DNA of 64,000 nucleotides from Dasypus novemcinctus (GCF_030445035.2 NC_080682.1:28502770-28566769), one strand, 5' to 3'; shown: positions 1-12,007, counted from the first letter of the stretch. Program-made: numbers and translations. Notes: generated by a model not told the origin, from the sequence alone.

Positions 1-384
1 AGAAAATTCATGGATATTTTACTTATTTGAATAAGTAAATAAATCATGAATAACTACTTAGGATTCATTAACATTTTAATCCTAAAGTAGTTTGAACTTT
101 ATTACTTCAGTATCATTTAATAAAATGAACAAATATTCTTCAAAGAAAACCTTAATATAAATTAAAAGAATACAAATCACTTGGAGAAAATATAACTAAT
201 AACCACTGATTATGTTAAATATAAATAATCATATATAGGAAAATTAAGAACATTTTCTTTCTTAACTATACACTGAAGAGCAGAGAAAATTAAAACTAAT
301 TCCAGATTATGCAGATGTATTTGTAAAAGGAAATATTAGCCAGCTACCTTGATGAAAGTTACAGGATGTTACAAAATTTAAATT

Positions 385-800
385 ATTTTTTTAAAGATTT
401 ATTTTTATTTATTTCTTTCCCCTCCCCCCCACAGTTGTCTGTTCTCTGTGTCCATTTTGCTGCGTGTTCTTCTTTGTCAGCTTCTGTTGTTGTCAGTGGC
501 ATGGGAATCTGTGTTTCTTTTTGTTGCATCATCTTGTTGTGTCAGCTCTCCGTGTGTGCGGCGTCATTCCCAGGCAGGCTGAACTTTCTTTCATGCTGGA
601 CAGCTCTCCTTATGAAGTGCACTCCTTGTGCATAGGGCTCCCCTATGCAGGGGACACCCCTGTGTGGCACGGCACTCCTTGTGCGCATCAGCACTGCGCA
701 TGGGCCAGCTCCACATGGGTCAAAGAGGCCCGGGGTTTGAACCACAGACCTCCCATGTGGTAGAGGACATCCTAACCACTGGGCCAAGTCCACTTCCCTG
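385..800 (-). mobile_element. Full-length DAS SINE (armadillo tRNA-derived)
   Basis: Read on the minus strand, it begins near 800 with a tRNA-like head (A box around TTGGCCCAGTGGTTAG, then a B-box-like GGTTTGAACCAC), continues through the DAS body and ends in an A/T-rich AAATAAATAAAT tail near 385-415. The same body recurs at 14301-14716 and, truncated, at 46105-46370. The corresponding place in duplication copy B (around 49560-49590) has no insertion. Pol III-transcribed and mobilised by L1 (family knowledge). Confidence 0.88.
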
Positions 801-1599
801 AATTCATTTTTAATTCTTCTTAGCATTACCATATTTCTCTATTAAAATTTTAAAACAAATGAACACAAAATTTAACTCAACATTTATATCTTTCTAAAAA
901 TCATGAACTTACAGAAACCAGGCAAAATGCAATGTGTTTTTTCAATCAAACCAAAATTATACAAAGAAATAATAATTTATTAATTGGTTGATGCATTGCA
1001 GAATGGCAGGGTTTTCAAATGATTAAAATAGAGACACAAAAGAAGTATAATCTAATGCATATATATAGCTTCATGAATTTACAAAACATCAGGGTTTAAA
1101 GCATTAGAAGATTCTTGATTTTGCTCTTTTACCAAGAGCTTGTTCATCTCTCAACTTGAAATGACAAAGGAATTACCAAAGTTTATAGTAATGAGTGGAA
1201 AACAAAAACTGCAAAAAAAACCCCAGAAAAAGATAATATATATATATATTTATATCTACATCTGTATATCTAATATATAAATATATAAATAGCCTAGACC
1301 ATTAACAAAACTCTTCAATGTTAACTTATATTTCCTCTACAACTTCTTTCTTATTGCAATATTTTACTTTGCTCCACCACAATATGTTGACATTCTCTTG
1401 GTCCTTTTTAGCTGTTTGTTTATTAATAAGATTAGCCAAAAATATATATAAAAAAGCAGCAAACAAATTCATAACAAAAAGCTTTGTATATTCAAAATTT
1501 TATAAGAATATAAGCATTCTCATTATCCTGATCAAAATTTATTAGTACTACATTAAATTTTTTCTATTAATGATCTTAATCTTTAATGTACCTCTCTGG
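801..1599. other. AT-rich intergenic part of copy A
   Basis: No coding or repeat family recognised apart from a short (AT)n-rich run at about 1233-1290. On the minus strand, about 1385-1575 is the counterpart of the small open frame at 50051-50281 in copy B, but here the ATG is ATA and stops interrupt the frame. Confidence 0.5.
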
Positions 1600-1725
1600 A
1601 TGAAGAATTATTCTGCTTGTACAGTTGAGGGGACTAGAATTAAACTTTCAGTGACTCACTAAGAGCTATACAGCTAAAAAGCTGGCAGATCTACAAACTA
1701 AACTCTGGATTTCTCAGACCAAATC
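1600..1725 (+). repeat. MIR-like ancient SINE relic
   Basis: The order of segments resembles the 3' half of a mammalian MIR: a GAGGGGACT-like block, then CACTAAGAGCTATACAGCTA, then AAGCTGGCAGA and a decayed tail. Copy B retains a diverged counterpart at about 50330-50460, so it would predate the duplication. Recognised by eye only; divergence is high. Confidence 0.4.
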
Positions 1726-1907
1726 AGCATTCTTTTATGACTTCCTATATATTTTTTTCCCTATGAAATAAATGAATCTGTAAGCACTCTTCATAACAAA
1801 ATTCTCTGAAATTGGTATATGCATGGGGATTTATATGAAACAGTTTGAAGGATGACATTCCTTTTTGGTTGTTGTTTTTACACATTAGTTGCCCTTTAAA
1901 ACTTACA

Positions 1908-2001
1908 GGGAGCAGACGTAGCTCAAGGTTGAGTGCCTGCTTCCCATGTTTGAGGTACTAAGTTCAAAAAACATACAAAAACAAACAAAAACACACATAC
2001 A
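1908..2001 (+). mobile_element. Short DAS-type SINE (tRNA-like head plus A-rich tail)
   Basis: It starts GGGAGCAGACGTAGCTCAAGG, a tRNA-like head of the armadillo DAS group, and passes directly into an A-rich (AAACA)n tail without the long body. Flanks TTTAAAACTTACA (1895-1907) and TTTAAAACACA (from 2002) look like an imperfect target-site duplication. Copy B at about 50610-50630 reads straight through as an empty site. Confidence 0.75.
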
Positions 2002-2212
2002 TTTAAAACACAGGTCTAATACATATTCAATGACTTCTAGCTACTATGTGGATTTCTAAAATCATATTCTTGAGAATGTTTCAGATCACTTGTCATCAAA
2101 TAGTGTATGGTGCCACAGAAATTCAAATTAATTAATGGATGCTACTGGATTTAGAGAATAAATATATAAATAGGAAAGAAAAAAGTATACACTTAAATGT
2201 TAAACATTATGG

Positions 2213-3160
2213 TCATTTCAATTGTCTGGTATTCTCTCTCTTCTGCTTGACTCTAATGAAAGCATTTTTCACTTCTTTGTTCCTAAGACTGTAAATGAGG
2301 GGATTCAGCATAGGGATCATCATAGTATAAAACACAGAAGCCACCTGATCCTTTCCCAAGGAGTAGGCATTCTTTGGTTTTAAATAAGTAAAAATCATGG
2401 TGCTGTAAAAGACGGTGACTCCCAGGAGGTGGGAGGCACAAGTAGAGAAGGCTTTGTACTTTCCTGAAGAGGAATTAAGTTTCAGGATAGTAAACAGAAT
2501 GGACACATAAGACACAGAGATTGTGGTAAGAGACACTACTACATTTAAACTAGCAAAAATGAATATCCTGATTTCAGTACCACGAGTGTCAGTACAGGAC
2601 AGTGCTAAAATTGGTGTTAAGTCACAGAAATAGTGAGAGATTACCTTGGATTTGCAGAAATGCAACCTGTTCATGTAAAGAACAATGACTAATGATTCAG
2701 TAAAACCAATCATGTAGGACCCAGTGATGAGGGTACTGCAGAGTCTTGTGGACATAACAACAGGATATTGAAGAGGATTGCAGATAGCCACATAACGGTC
2801 ATAGGCCATTGAAGAGAGAAAGAAAAATTCAGTGACACCCAAGAAGACAAAAAAATACATCTGTGTAAAGCAGTTCATGAATGAAATATAGTTTCTGGAA
2901 GTCAGTAAGTTCTCTAAGGTTTTAGGTGTGATGACCGTTGAGTAACAGAGGTCAAGGAATGACAGATGACTGAGAAAAAAATACATGGGTGTGTGAAGAT
3001 GGAGATCCAAGCGAATTACCAGTATCATCCCTGCATTCCCCAGCAGTGTAACAAGATATATCAGGAGAAATAACATAAAGAGAATTCGCTGGATCTCTTC
3101 AGAGTCTGTCAGTCCCATCAGGATGAAGTCAGGTACATTTGTATTATTCCTACTTCCCAT
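2213..3160 (-). CDS. OR8H-like: Olfactory receptor, class II, OR8H-like, intact
   Basis: Intronless odorant receptor, a seven-helix rhodopsin-like GPCR of olfactory sensory neuron cilia that couples to the olfactory G protein. Length 315 aa, normal for the family. The open frame extends three codons upstream to a TTG, but the first ATG is at 3160 and gives the typical MGSRNNTN start. Visible marks: N-glycosylation site NNT at residues 5-7; GN in TM1 (41-42); [14 protein letters not shown] at the TM1/TM2 junction (from about residue 55); [10 protein letters not shown] ending TM3 (118-127); Cys97 and Cys179 for the conserved disulfide; KAFSTCASH at TM6 (236-244); [12 protein letters not shown] in TM7 (283-294). 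The N-terminus with VPDFIL and SEE is characteristic of the OR8H subfamily; this assignment is from memory of family motifs. No frameshift or missing core motif. Promoter and 5' exon were not identified. The only apparently functional host gene in the window. Confidence 0.93.
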   Translation of the reverse strand: MGSRNNTNVPDFILMGLTDSEEIQRILFMLFLLIYLVTLLGNAGMILVIRLDLHLHTPMYFFLSHLSFLDLCYSTVITPKTLENLLTSRNYISFMNCFTQMYFFVFLGVTEFFFLSSMAYDRYVAICNPLQYPVVMSTRLCSTLITGSYMIGFTESLVIVLYMNRLHFCKSKVISHYFCDLTPILALSCTDTRGTEIRIFIFASLNVVVSLTTISVSYVSILFTILKLNSSSGKYKAFSTCASHLLGVTVFYSTMIFTYLKPKNAYSLGKDQVASVFYTMMIPMLNPLIYSLRNKEVKNAFIRVKQKRENTRQLK

Positions 3161-3489
3161 AGAATTCAAGTGTCGTTAACTGTTGAGAAATCAATGTCAT
3201 AAATAGCATGAATGACTTCATAACAGTTTTTGTTTATACAAATGATCTGGCCCATTTTCTAAAAAATAAATTATGTTAATAATCCTATAAATTCATAATA
3301 AAGAACAGTTTGCTAAATATGAATGAAAAAATCTTAGTTTGTCAAATATAAATTTGGTATAAATCAACATTTAGATTTTGTATGGTAGAAATGTATATAT
3401 GCTACATAATAGAATTATTAAAACAGTGTTATAAATACTTACCTGCTTTAACAACTTTTTCCAGATTAAAATATTATACCATAGTTATT
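3161..3489. other. 5' flank of the intact OR
   Basis: AT-rich sequence upstream of the receptor on its strand, matching copy B at about 51790-52120. OR genes usually have an untranslated upstream exon; none could be placed with confidence. Confidence 0.5.
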
Positions 3490-3605
3490 ACTATTGTACA
3501 CACTTTTTAGATGAGAAAAAGGACACAGAAAGTTAAGTAACATATCCAGAACACAGCCGTTAGGTATTGTTGATTCTGTGATTCCAGTTAGATTGATTGA
3601 ATCCA
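3490..3605 (+). repeat. MIR-like relic shared by both duplicates
   Basis: Contains the MIR core order GACACAGAAAGTTAAGTAAC, a CCAGAACACAGC block and a TCTGTGATTCCAG-like end. The copy B counterpart is at 52130-52235. Presence in both copies shows it was there before the duplication. Confidence 0.55.
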
Positions 3606-5815
3606 GAGGTCATGCTCGTAATACAGTATTACTACTAATATTTAATATCAGAAAAACAAAAGTGCTATTTGTATAATATTCAAAAATATTTTAATGCATC
3701 ATTTACAGTTCTTTTGTTTCTAATGTTTTGTAATACAAATGACAGATCAGAAATTAAAGCCTTAGGTGTATACATATTATAGACCACACATTATTATTAA
3801 CTTCCTGAGGACAGATTATATAATCAAAATTCTTTCAAAAATTAATGTTCTCAATAAATGTTCATGGTTTAATGGATCTGACTCCATCAGTTCTATATTT
3901 CCATTTCTAAAAATGCTGGCGTTACTTAGGTATGTACTACACGATATGTTCATGTATACACTTACTCTTTTAATAATATTTCCATTTTCTGAGATAAACT
4001 AAAAAGTTCTAACATTAAAATTAGTACTTACCATAAGTCAAAGTAGGTGAAAACCTTTTTCCAGGATTATATGTCTCGAAATTTGTCAATCTCAACTTTT
4101 TCTCACAAATAAAATGCGCAATCCATATCAGAAGGCTGGAATTTGAGATGTAACATTTGCTTCCTTTGAGATAATTTATGTTAAATATTTTGTATATATA
4201 TTTTTATTTTACTAAAATAAGTAATGTAATAATTTTGTTCAGGTCATGGTCAAATAGAATTTCACCTGGAAAATATATCTCACAAGTATTCCAGGGATAT
4301 ACTTTGAATAGAATCAGAGCAGAGTATCCCTTGCCTTTCACCTTGATGATGCCAGGGATACCCTTATATTAAGATTTCTGATAATGAAATATTTAATCAT
4401 CTCTGAGACCAATTTCTAATGAAGAGTGCTTGGCATGATGCCAAGGACTGAGTCAAGGACAAATACATCCATATTAGATTAGTAATGGAGAGTTGCTTTC
4501 CCCTTAGAGCCACATAATGATGGGAAGCATTTTTTTTTTGCATTATTTGTGATGATCTATTTTATGACTGTGTAAAAGATAGATATTCCTAAAGAAATAT
4601 TTACTTGCTCTGTGGCTGTAAGGTCAGATCATTAACCACTAAGGATGGAATAGCACGTTTTCCCCAATGAAACAATTTTATATTTAAAAGTGTTGCACTG
4701 CTATAGCATTAAACATTGTTCATTATGCAACTATTATTATACAGCCAAATTCAAAGCAGAAAAGGAAAACTATTCATAAGTGTTTTTATACTAAGTTGTA
4801 TGTTCTTCCAAGTATATTCCTTCATGCATACAAAGCTTATTAATATATATACTTATATGCTTATATAATTTTATCACACTAAAATTTCAGTAATATTCTT
4901 ATTTTATTATTAAATGTTTATAAAACACCTTGACTTCTGTTACAATAGAATTTTGTAAAATCCACAATTTCATTTATTTTACTTTGGTGCAGTATAACTA
5001 ACTTCTTGGAATGAGTGTGCTTCTGGTGATTAATGGGTGTCATTGAGGAAATATAGTGGTGTTTCTCCAGTCAGGTTTGGGAATGTCAGCTAATTCATTG
5101 ACACATCAGATGTAATATAGTTAGCACAATGAAGTTTGTGCAATTTCTTTTATTATTTTAGTTCAATGGCTTTTATTATATTAAAAGAATCATGATAGAA
5201 TGTAAAACCAGTGCTGAGTAAAGTTTTTATAATTATATTAATAACCAAAAGCTTACTTCATATAGCTTTATATATATACAAACAAGTGAAATGCATTAAT
5301 GTGAATCTTTAATTAATTATGGATAAGTTGATTTAAATATATTTAGAAGGATATCATACAAGAAATACTGTTTTTCATGCAGAATTTCAGAAGATAATTT
5401 GATGGTATAAATCAAGGAATCAGAAAGTGATATATATTTGATAAAATGTTTAATGTACAATTCTTCAATTTATCAAAAATTCAATGATACTAAGATAATA
5501 ATATTAGGGGGTTAAAATACCAGCATCCAATTATTTCACAGTAGTTAACACTGATGTTTAAGATGTTCTATGCAAGTTCTGCCATAATAGGGTCTGCTTA
5601 CTCCTTGCAAAATCACCATGAGGAAGTTTTTCTTCCCAACATTGAAATAAAATTTTTATAGGTTTTAACTGTGCTGTAATACAAGTAATAGTCCAAGAAA
5701 GAAAAATTCAAAAAAAATTATAAGTAAATTTTTTGTTAATCTTTACTATTAGGATTTCAGTAAATATCTCTAATAGTAAAATTTTAAAAAAGCAGACTAT
5801 TAGAAGTAAGAAACA
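3606..5815. other. Gene-free distal part of copy A
   Basis: AT-rich DNA aligning with 52236-55345 once the copy B insertions are removed. No coding region. It contains the empty sites for the copy B L1 fragment (near 3785-3800), for the local inverted duplication (about 5000-5190) and for the hAT element (near 5680). Confidence 0.6.
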
Positions 5816-5909
5816 GAAATAAAACATGACTTTTTCTTCAGGAAAGCTCTATGGGTTTGCTTATTTTAATGGTTTCAAATCAGTGAGATCTTACAATACT
5901 GTTCTTTTT

Positions 5910-6200
5910 GTTTTTGACTTATTTCCTAAACATAATATCTTCAAGTTCATTCATGTTGTCTCACATAACAAGACTTCAGTCCTTTTCACAACTTAATAAT
6001 ATTTCATTGTATTGTAATATATAAAATATGGTAAAATAAAATACCATATTTTATTTATCCATTCATTGATTGATGGACACTGAATTTGTCTCCATCTTTT
6101 GACTGTATAATGATGCTATGAACATTGGTGTTCATATATCCATTTGAATCCCTGCTTTCAATTCTTTTGGATATACCTATTATTTGTATTCATGCCTTGC
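5910..6200 (-). mobile_element. L1 ORF2 3'-end remnant
   Basis: Read on the minus strand it matches the last part of L1 ORF2; on the plus strand the string TTTATTTATCCATTCATTGAT followed by AACATTGGTGTTCATATATCC is typical. Decayed and truncated at both ends. The 6200-6300 stretch next to it is unassigned. Confidence 0.7.
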
Positions 6201-6299
6201 ATAGAGTGAGATCCCTGTTTTGATTCCCAGTACCTGTTAAGAGAAGGGATCCAGAGAGCGATTTATTGGATTATCAGGCAACCAGTCTGCACCTTATAA

Positions 6300-6810
6300 T
6301 AGGGAACATATAGATGGAATTTTTTGGTTTTAGGTTTTTTTTTTAATCTATTTTTTATCAGTTCTTTTTGCTTTCCTTTATTTTATTTGCTAAAGCCAAG
6401 TTCTGCTGGGGAAATACTGTGATTAGTAAGGGAAGAAATTGTAGTAGTGATGTGGAGAGGGTGGCCACTGTGGCTGCTGATGGTCAGGAAATGGAAGAAG
6501 AGATACGGTGTGGGGGCATTTTCAGGAGTTGGATTTGTCCTAGGTGGTGCTGCAGGGAAGGATGCTGGACCTTGTGTGCCCTGTCATGGCCCACTGGCTG
6601 GACTGAGGTAAAGTGTGGACTACAATGTGGGCCACTGCCCACATGCTGCAGCAGTTCTCCAGAATGTATTTGCCAGGTGCAGAGGATGTGCCACAATGAT
6701 GGAAGAGTTTGTTGATGTGGGAGGGGTGGCATGGGTGGGGTGGGGGTTATATGGGGACCTCATATATTTTTAATGTAATGTTTAAAAGAAAATAAAGAAA
6801 AAAATGAAAT
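6300..6810 (+). mobile_element. Old L1 3'UTR end, plus strand
   Basis: The end matches, in opposite orientation, the 3' end of the long L1 at 28867 (GGGGACCTCATATATTTTTAATGTAAT followed by an A-rich tail at about 6782-6805). Upstream, around 6480-6560, it resembles the reverse complement of about 29100-29230. Much diverged. Confidence 0.65.
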
Positions 6811-7700
6811 TACATGGTATGCTTAAAAAATGCACTTGGGGAAAATACAGAATAAATTGTAAACAAACATAAGAAGATAGTGGTTCTGATGATGAATGGC
6901 ACAATGCAAGAAAATAAAATACACTGGAAGCACATAACACCATATTTGAACAGGCAGAGGAAATACTCATTGATGTTGAAGACATAACATCTAAAAACAG
7001 ACCACTGTAAAAAACAGATAAATTAAAATATAGAAAAAAATTCAGCAGGGTCTCATGGATTTGAATGACAGCATTAAACAAAAACACCTGCACTATAAGT
7101 ATCCCAGAGGGAGAAGAAGATGGAAAGGAGGAAGGAGTGTTGGTGAAATAATGGCTGAAATTTTCCCAACTATTTGGAGGACATGGGCATACATGTCCAG
7201 GAAGCAGGGTGCACTCTTAGCAGCATAAATTGTAACAGGTCTATCCCAAAAATATACTTATCAAATAGTCCAATGCTTAGACCAAAGAGAAAATACAGAA
7301 AACAACAAGGGAAAAGACATCCATGACATATTACACAAGGCAGGCTCTATAAAATTAAGTGCTGAATTCTCTGAAACCATGGAGGCAAGAAACAGTAGTA
7401 TGACATATTTAAGGTTCTAAAAGAAAAAAAAAAAAAAAAGCTTAGCCAGGAATTCTGTATCTAGCAAATCAGGCATTCTAAAATGAGGGAGAGTTCAAAA
7501 TAAACACAGATAAACAGAAATTAAGAGAGCTTGTCAAGAAGAAATCTGTTCTTCAATAAATACTTAAGGAAGTTCTGCAGTTTGAAAGGAAAAACAAGGA
7601 GAGAGAGGGTTGGAAGGGAAGGTAGTAAGGAAGATCATTCATAAGAGTAGTTACAAAGATTAAAAGGGAAATAAAAACAATATATAACATATATAAACCT
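6811..7700 (+). pseudogene. L1 ORF1 remnant
   Basis: Degenerate ORF1 on the plus strand: AATGACAGCATTAAACAAAA, a GTATCCCAGAGGGAGAAG segment (the conserved I-P-E-G-E of the ORF1p RRM domain), and ATTAAGTGCTGAATTCTC followed by ACCATGGAGGCAAGAA of the C-terminal domain. Multiple stops and indels. It precedes the ORF2 remnant at 7710. Confidence 0.75.
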
Positions 7701-7709
7701 AACGAAAAC

Positions 7710-9010
7710 ATGGCTAATGTAAGTAATTCCATGAAATCAGTAACTTTGGGTGTTAATGGAGTAAAGTCTCCAAACAAGAGGCAGAGATTGGGAGAATGGA
7801 TAAGGAAGTAAGACACATCTATATGCTGTCTACACAAACCCACCTTAGACCCAGGGATGCAAGGTGGCTGAAGGTGAATGGTTAGAAAATGATTTTCATG
7901 CAAACAATAACCAAAAAAAAGGGTAGAGGTATCTATACTAATATTGTACAAAATATATTTTAAATGTGAAAACATCGTGAGGACAAAAAATGACACTATA
8001 TATTAATAAAAGGGATAATCTATCAAGAAGAAAGAACAATCATGAACATTTACACTACTAAACAGGGTGCCTCAAAATACATGAGGCAAACACTGGAAAA
8101 ATAAGTGTAAAAATACATGCTTCTACAATTATGTGGGAGAGGGCTTTAATACACCTTTATTACCACTATACATAAAATCTCAACAGGAGGTCATTAAAGA
8201 AACAGAGACCTTAAATAATATCTTAGGGATTCTATACCTAATAGACACATACAGATCATTACACCCAAGTACATTGGGATGTGCACTCTTCTTGAGTGTA
8301 CATGGGTCATTTTCCAGGATAGACCACACTCTAGGTCACAGAAAAATCTCAACACATTCAGAAAGATTGAAATCATACAAAGTAATTTCTCTGACAACAG
8401 TGGAATGAAGCTGGAAATCAGTAAGTGGCAGAGAACCAGATTAGGTACAAAGATTTGAAAGTTAAACAACACACTCTTAGATAGTCAGTGGGTCAAGGAA
8501 TAAACTGCAAAAGAAATCAGTAATTACCTTGAAACTAATGACAACAAGACAACATATCAGAATTTAAGGGATTAAAGCTTTAGTGAGAGGGAAATTCATA
8601 GCCATAAATGCCTACATTGAAAAAGAAGAGAGAGCTAAAATAAAAAACATATTTGGACATCTGAAGGAATTAGTAAAAGAACAACAAACTAACCTGAAAG
8701 GAAGTAGAAAGAAGGAAAGAGCAAAAATTAGAGCAGAGCTAAATGAAATTGGAAATAGGATAGATCTAGAAAAAATTAACAAAACCAAAAGCTGATTCTT
8801 TGAGAAGATTAATAAAATTGATAAGCACTTAAACTAACAATGAAAAAAAGAGTGAAGCTACAGATACATAAAGTAAGAAATGAAGAAGGGAATATTTCTA
8901 CAGATCCACAGAAATAAAGAGTGTCATAGAGGATATTATGAAAAATTGTATACCAACAAAAGAGATAACTTAGATGAAATGGAAGAATTTCTAGAAATGC
9001 ACAAGCAGTA
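7710..9010 (+). pseudogene. L1 ORF2 5'-half remnant (endonuclease and beyond)
   Basis: Starts with the L1 ORF2-like ATGGCTAATGTAAGTAATTC and continues through the endonuclease domain (a decayed ETH region near 7840, GTCATTTTCCAGGATAGACCAC near 8310) to a fragment reading [20 protein letters not shown] at 8583. Disrupted by stops. It breaks off near 9010 where minus-strand L1 3'-end sequence begins. Confidence 0.78.
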
Positions 9011-9014
9011 TATA

Positions 9015-9120
9015 TATTTTTTCTCTCTTTATTTTTTAAATGTTACATTCAAAAAATATAAGAGGTTTCCATATACCCCCACCCCCTCACCCCACTCTTC
9101 CCACATCAGTAATCTTTTAG
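9015..9120 (-). mobile_element. Short L1 3'-end insertion
   Basis: Plus-strand T-rich run followed by AAATGTTACATTCAAAAAAT and ATAAGAGGTTTCCATATA, then a C-rich tract. In reverse complement this is an L1 3' terminus with poly(A). Similar short pieces occur near 20805 and 27515-27615. Confidence 0.6.
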
Positions 9121-9200
9121 CTCAAATAAAATCCCCTTTATAAAAGCCAACTCACTTTTGGTACTTTGTATCTGTATCCTTTTGGCAAAATAAAATAATT
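9121..9200 (+). mobile_element. LTR 3'-end fragment
   Basis: AATAAAATCCCCTTTATAAA then GCCAACTCACTTTTGGTACTTTG and TTTTGGCAAAATA match the 3' end of the LTR family seen complete at 26759-27308. Only the polyadenylation-signal end is left. Confidence 0.5.
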
Positions 9201-9279
9201 CTCCCCATTTTCTTCTATAATTATTTTTACAGTTCTAGATATATATATATATACATATATATATATGTCTTTGATCAAT

Positions 9280-9845
9280 TTTAAGCTTATTTTTAATATA
9301 GTGCTATATAAGGGTCCTTTTTCTGTTTTTTTGATTTTTTGTGTGTTTTTTTTGCAAATAGAAATGCAGTTTTTCCTACACTATATGGTGAAGAGACTAC
9401 TTTTCTGTAATTGAGTGGTGCTTGCCCCCTTGTTGAATATTGGTCATAAATGTGAGGGATGATTTCTGTGTCCTCAAATCATTTCCATTTATCTATATGT
9501 CTGTCTTTTTGACAGTACCATGTTGTAATTACTGTGACTTTGTAGTAAGTTTTAAGATTGAGAAGTGAGTCTTCCAAATTAATCCATTTCTGCAGAGATT
9601 CCTGGGATTTTTATTGGGATTGCACTGAATCTATAAATTGCATTTGGTAGGGTTGACATCTTATCAATATGTATTTTTGCAATCTAGGAACATGTAATGC
9701 CATTGTATTTATTTCTATCTTTTTTGGTTACTTTTAGCATTTTTTTTTTTTTAGTTTTCTGTGTAGAAATCCTTCACATCTTTTCTTAGATTTATTCCTA
9801 GATATTTGATTTTCTCTCTTAGATGCTATTTCAAATGGAATTCAA
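9280..9845 (-). mobile_element. Old L1 ORF2 remnant (reverse transcriptase 3' side)
   Basis: Minus-strand L1 ORF2; diagnostic plus-strand strings include TTTTTATTGGGATTGCACTG and TTCCTAGATATTTGATTTTC. Frequent stops. The following 9846-10096 is unassigned. Confidence 0.7.
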
Positions 9846-10096
9846 AACTGTAGGGGACCCATGACTCATGTTTCCCTCCCAATATCTCCTTATGGTAATA
9901 CAAATATTTATCCTTAATATGTATATTGGAAACAGATAAATTGTTTTGTAATTTTCAGAGGTCTACAGCCATATGGGACTGTCCCAAGTCAAACTGTATT
10001 TCTTTAAACTGATTGTAACATGCTTTCATACATAGCCCTGTACTGATTTACAGTTTTTGAATATTGTAATTTCCTTTTGAAATTCAGAAAGTGGAA

Positions 10097-10735
10097 TGTG
10101 GCAGTTTGCTATTATTTATGAATTCCAAAAAGAAATAGAGTTTGTTTGTAAACTGGTCTGTTCCTCTGGCATTGTAACCTTTTCATTGTATTAGATTCAA
10201 CTGAGTTGTCTTATTAAATTATTTTACGACTAGGGCTATGATATAACCATGTCATTAGAATGTGTCTCAGCATTGAGTCTCAGCCCACTTGGGCTGAAAA
10301 AAAGACTCCCACATTGAAGTAGATAAAAAAAAGCAGATAAGCAGGAAGAGAGCAAGTTGCATAGACATGGCCCCAGGAAGAGAGATGAGCCTGATTGTCT
10401 ACAGCTGACCTTGTGGAGAGAGCAGAGCAGCTGAGCCTAGGAAAAACCAGCCCAGGGGAGAGAGATAAGCCTCCTGACAGCATGCAGCTGATAACAGAAG
10501 CTAGGACCACAGAACCTTAAGAGGAAGGAGGAAGGCAGAACTCTCACAGATATCACCCACAATCTTGCATCAACACACGGCAACAGACTTTGGGTGAGAA
10601 AGTACTTCTGTGGTATCTTGAATTGGACTCCTTAGGTCCTGGTAAGGGTAAGTTTCTACCATAAATAAATATACTTTATAAAAGCCAAGAGAGCTCTGGT
10701 ACTTTGCATCAGCACCCCTTTGACTGACTAATACA
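10097..10735 (+). mobile_element. Solo LTR, ERVL-MaLR-type
   Basis: Begins TGTGGCAGTTTGC and ends TGACTGACTAATACA, consistent with LTR TG...CA termini. An AATAAA signal and TTTATAAAAGCCAA block lie near 10665-10685. It aligns at both ends with 26759-27308. No matching 5-bp target duplication is visible (TGGAA and CCTTC), so one edge may be rearranged. The flanks belong to different parts of L1 ORF2. The design resembles mammalian MaLR LTRs; exact family unknown. Confidence 0.62.
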
Positions 10736-10746
10736 CCTTCTAAACT

Positions 10747-10792
10747 GGGTATGTATGCATGTAGGTATGTATGTATGTATGTGATTGATTGA
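10747..10792 (+). repeat. (GTAT)n-type microsatellite
   Basis: Imperfect tetranucleotide run of GTAT/GCAT units followed by GATT units and a T tract. Confidence 0.8.
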
Positions 10793-10799
10793 TTTTTTT

Positions 10800-11930
10800 T
10801 TTCTAGTAATTGGTTTGTTGTGATCTATTTCTTCTTGTGTCAATGTAGGTAGTTTGTGTGTTTCTTAGCTCATTTCATATCCATTTTTTTATCATAAAGT
10901 TTTTCATAGTATCCTCTTATAATTCCTTTTCTTTCAATGGGAACAGTAGTAAAGTCCCTTTTCATTTCTGATTTTAGTTATTTATATCCTATATCATATT
11001 TTCTTTGTCAGACTATTTAAAGGTTTGTCAATTTTATTGACCTTTCAAAGGAATCCACTTTTGTATTTTTTAAATTTTCTCTATTGATTTTTCTTTGTTT
11101 TCTTGTTTTCAATTTCTAATATCTCTGTTCTAATCTTTGTTATTTCCTTCTTTGGGAAGGAAAGCTTGGTCTAGATTTAGTTAGCTGTTCTTTTCCTAAT
11201 TCTTCCAGTTTCGAGAATAAGATTTTGATATGAAGTCTTTATTTTTTTTCATATATATATTTAGAGTAATAAATTTTCCTCTCTACACTACCTTTGAAGC
11301 TTCCTATAAAATTTCCATTCACCTCAATGTATTTCCTAATTTCACATATGATATCCCCTTTATTGCATTTTGTGATTTAACCTTTAAGAGTATGTTGATA
11401 ATTTCCTCATATTGTGAGTTTTCCATTTCTCCCTTTGTTATTGATATTTAGGTACATTCTGTTGTGGACAGGCAATATACAGTGTATTATTTCAATATGT
11501 TTGTATTTTTTTTTTTTGAGACTTGTTTTGTGATACAACTTTTATGTCTGTCCTGGAGATAGATCTAGTGCATTTCAGAAGAACTTTTATTTTTTAAAAA
11601 TTTTTTGATTACTGAAGTGTTCTACCTAAATCCATTAGGTCTAATTGTTTTAGAGTATCATTTATGACCTATATTTCCTTATAGATTTTCTGAGTAAATG
11701 TTCTGCCCAATGTTGAAAGTGGAGTATTAAAATCTCCTAATATTCATGTAAACTGACAAAATTCCCCTCAAATCTGACAGTATTTGCTTCATATGTTTTG
11801 TGGGGCTGCTGATATATATATATATATATATAAATAAGAATTTATATATATATATATATATATATATAAATTCTTATTTATTCCTGTTGTACAATTTTTG
11901 GTATATAATGAACATCTTTGTCCCTTGTAA
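10800..11930 (-). mobile_element. Old L1 ORF2 remnant (endonuclease to linker)
   Basis: Minus-strand L1 ORF2 with many stops. Plus-strand cues: TTGTCAATTTTATTGACCTT near 11025, the TATCTCTGTTCTAATCTTTG block, and AAAGTGGAGTATTAAAATCTC near 11720, which corresponds to the endonuclease region. Probably the upstream part of the L1 represented at 9280-9845, or of a neighbour. Confidence 0.7.
11808..11880. repeat. AT-rich perfect palindrome with (TA)n core
   Basis: Arms TAAATAAGAATTTATA (11831-11846) and TATAAATTCTTATTTA (11865-11880) are exact reverse complements joined by alternating TA, with another (TA)n run to the left. Able to form a hairpin or cruciform. Confidence 0.85.
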
Positions 11931-12007
11931 TGATTTTTAATGTATTTTTTTGAAGTATATCATTCATAAAAGAACATGCACAAACAACAAGCATATAGTA
12001 AAGATTG

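Larger units (their letters stand above)
1..5815. repeat. Segmental duplication, copy A (contains intact OR)
   Basis: This block aligns colinearly, in the same orientation, with about 49150-55345. Matching landmarks are the left flank (90-190 with 49260-49370), the OR coding region, the MIR-like relic (3490-3605 with 52130-52235), the stretch before 4200 (with 53100-53200) and the end near 5760-5815 (with 55280-55345). Similarity fades after about 5815. The left boundary is outside the window, because copy B still aligns at position 1. Copy A carries two DAS SINEs that copy B lacks. Besides the OR it is AT-rich intergenic DNA. Confidence 0.8.

Noticed and set aside
542-832. 96-codon minus-strand frame
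   Set aside because: Entirely within a DAS SINE; the same frame-like translation appears in the SINE at 14301-14716.
3161-3169. Upstream extension of the OR frame by three codons
   Set aside because: The extended start would be a TTG; the first ATG at 3160 gives the family-typical N-terminus.
10280-10510. 76-codon minus-strand frame with signal-like N-terminus
   Set aside because: Lies inside a solo LTR and is not shared as an open frame by related copies.
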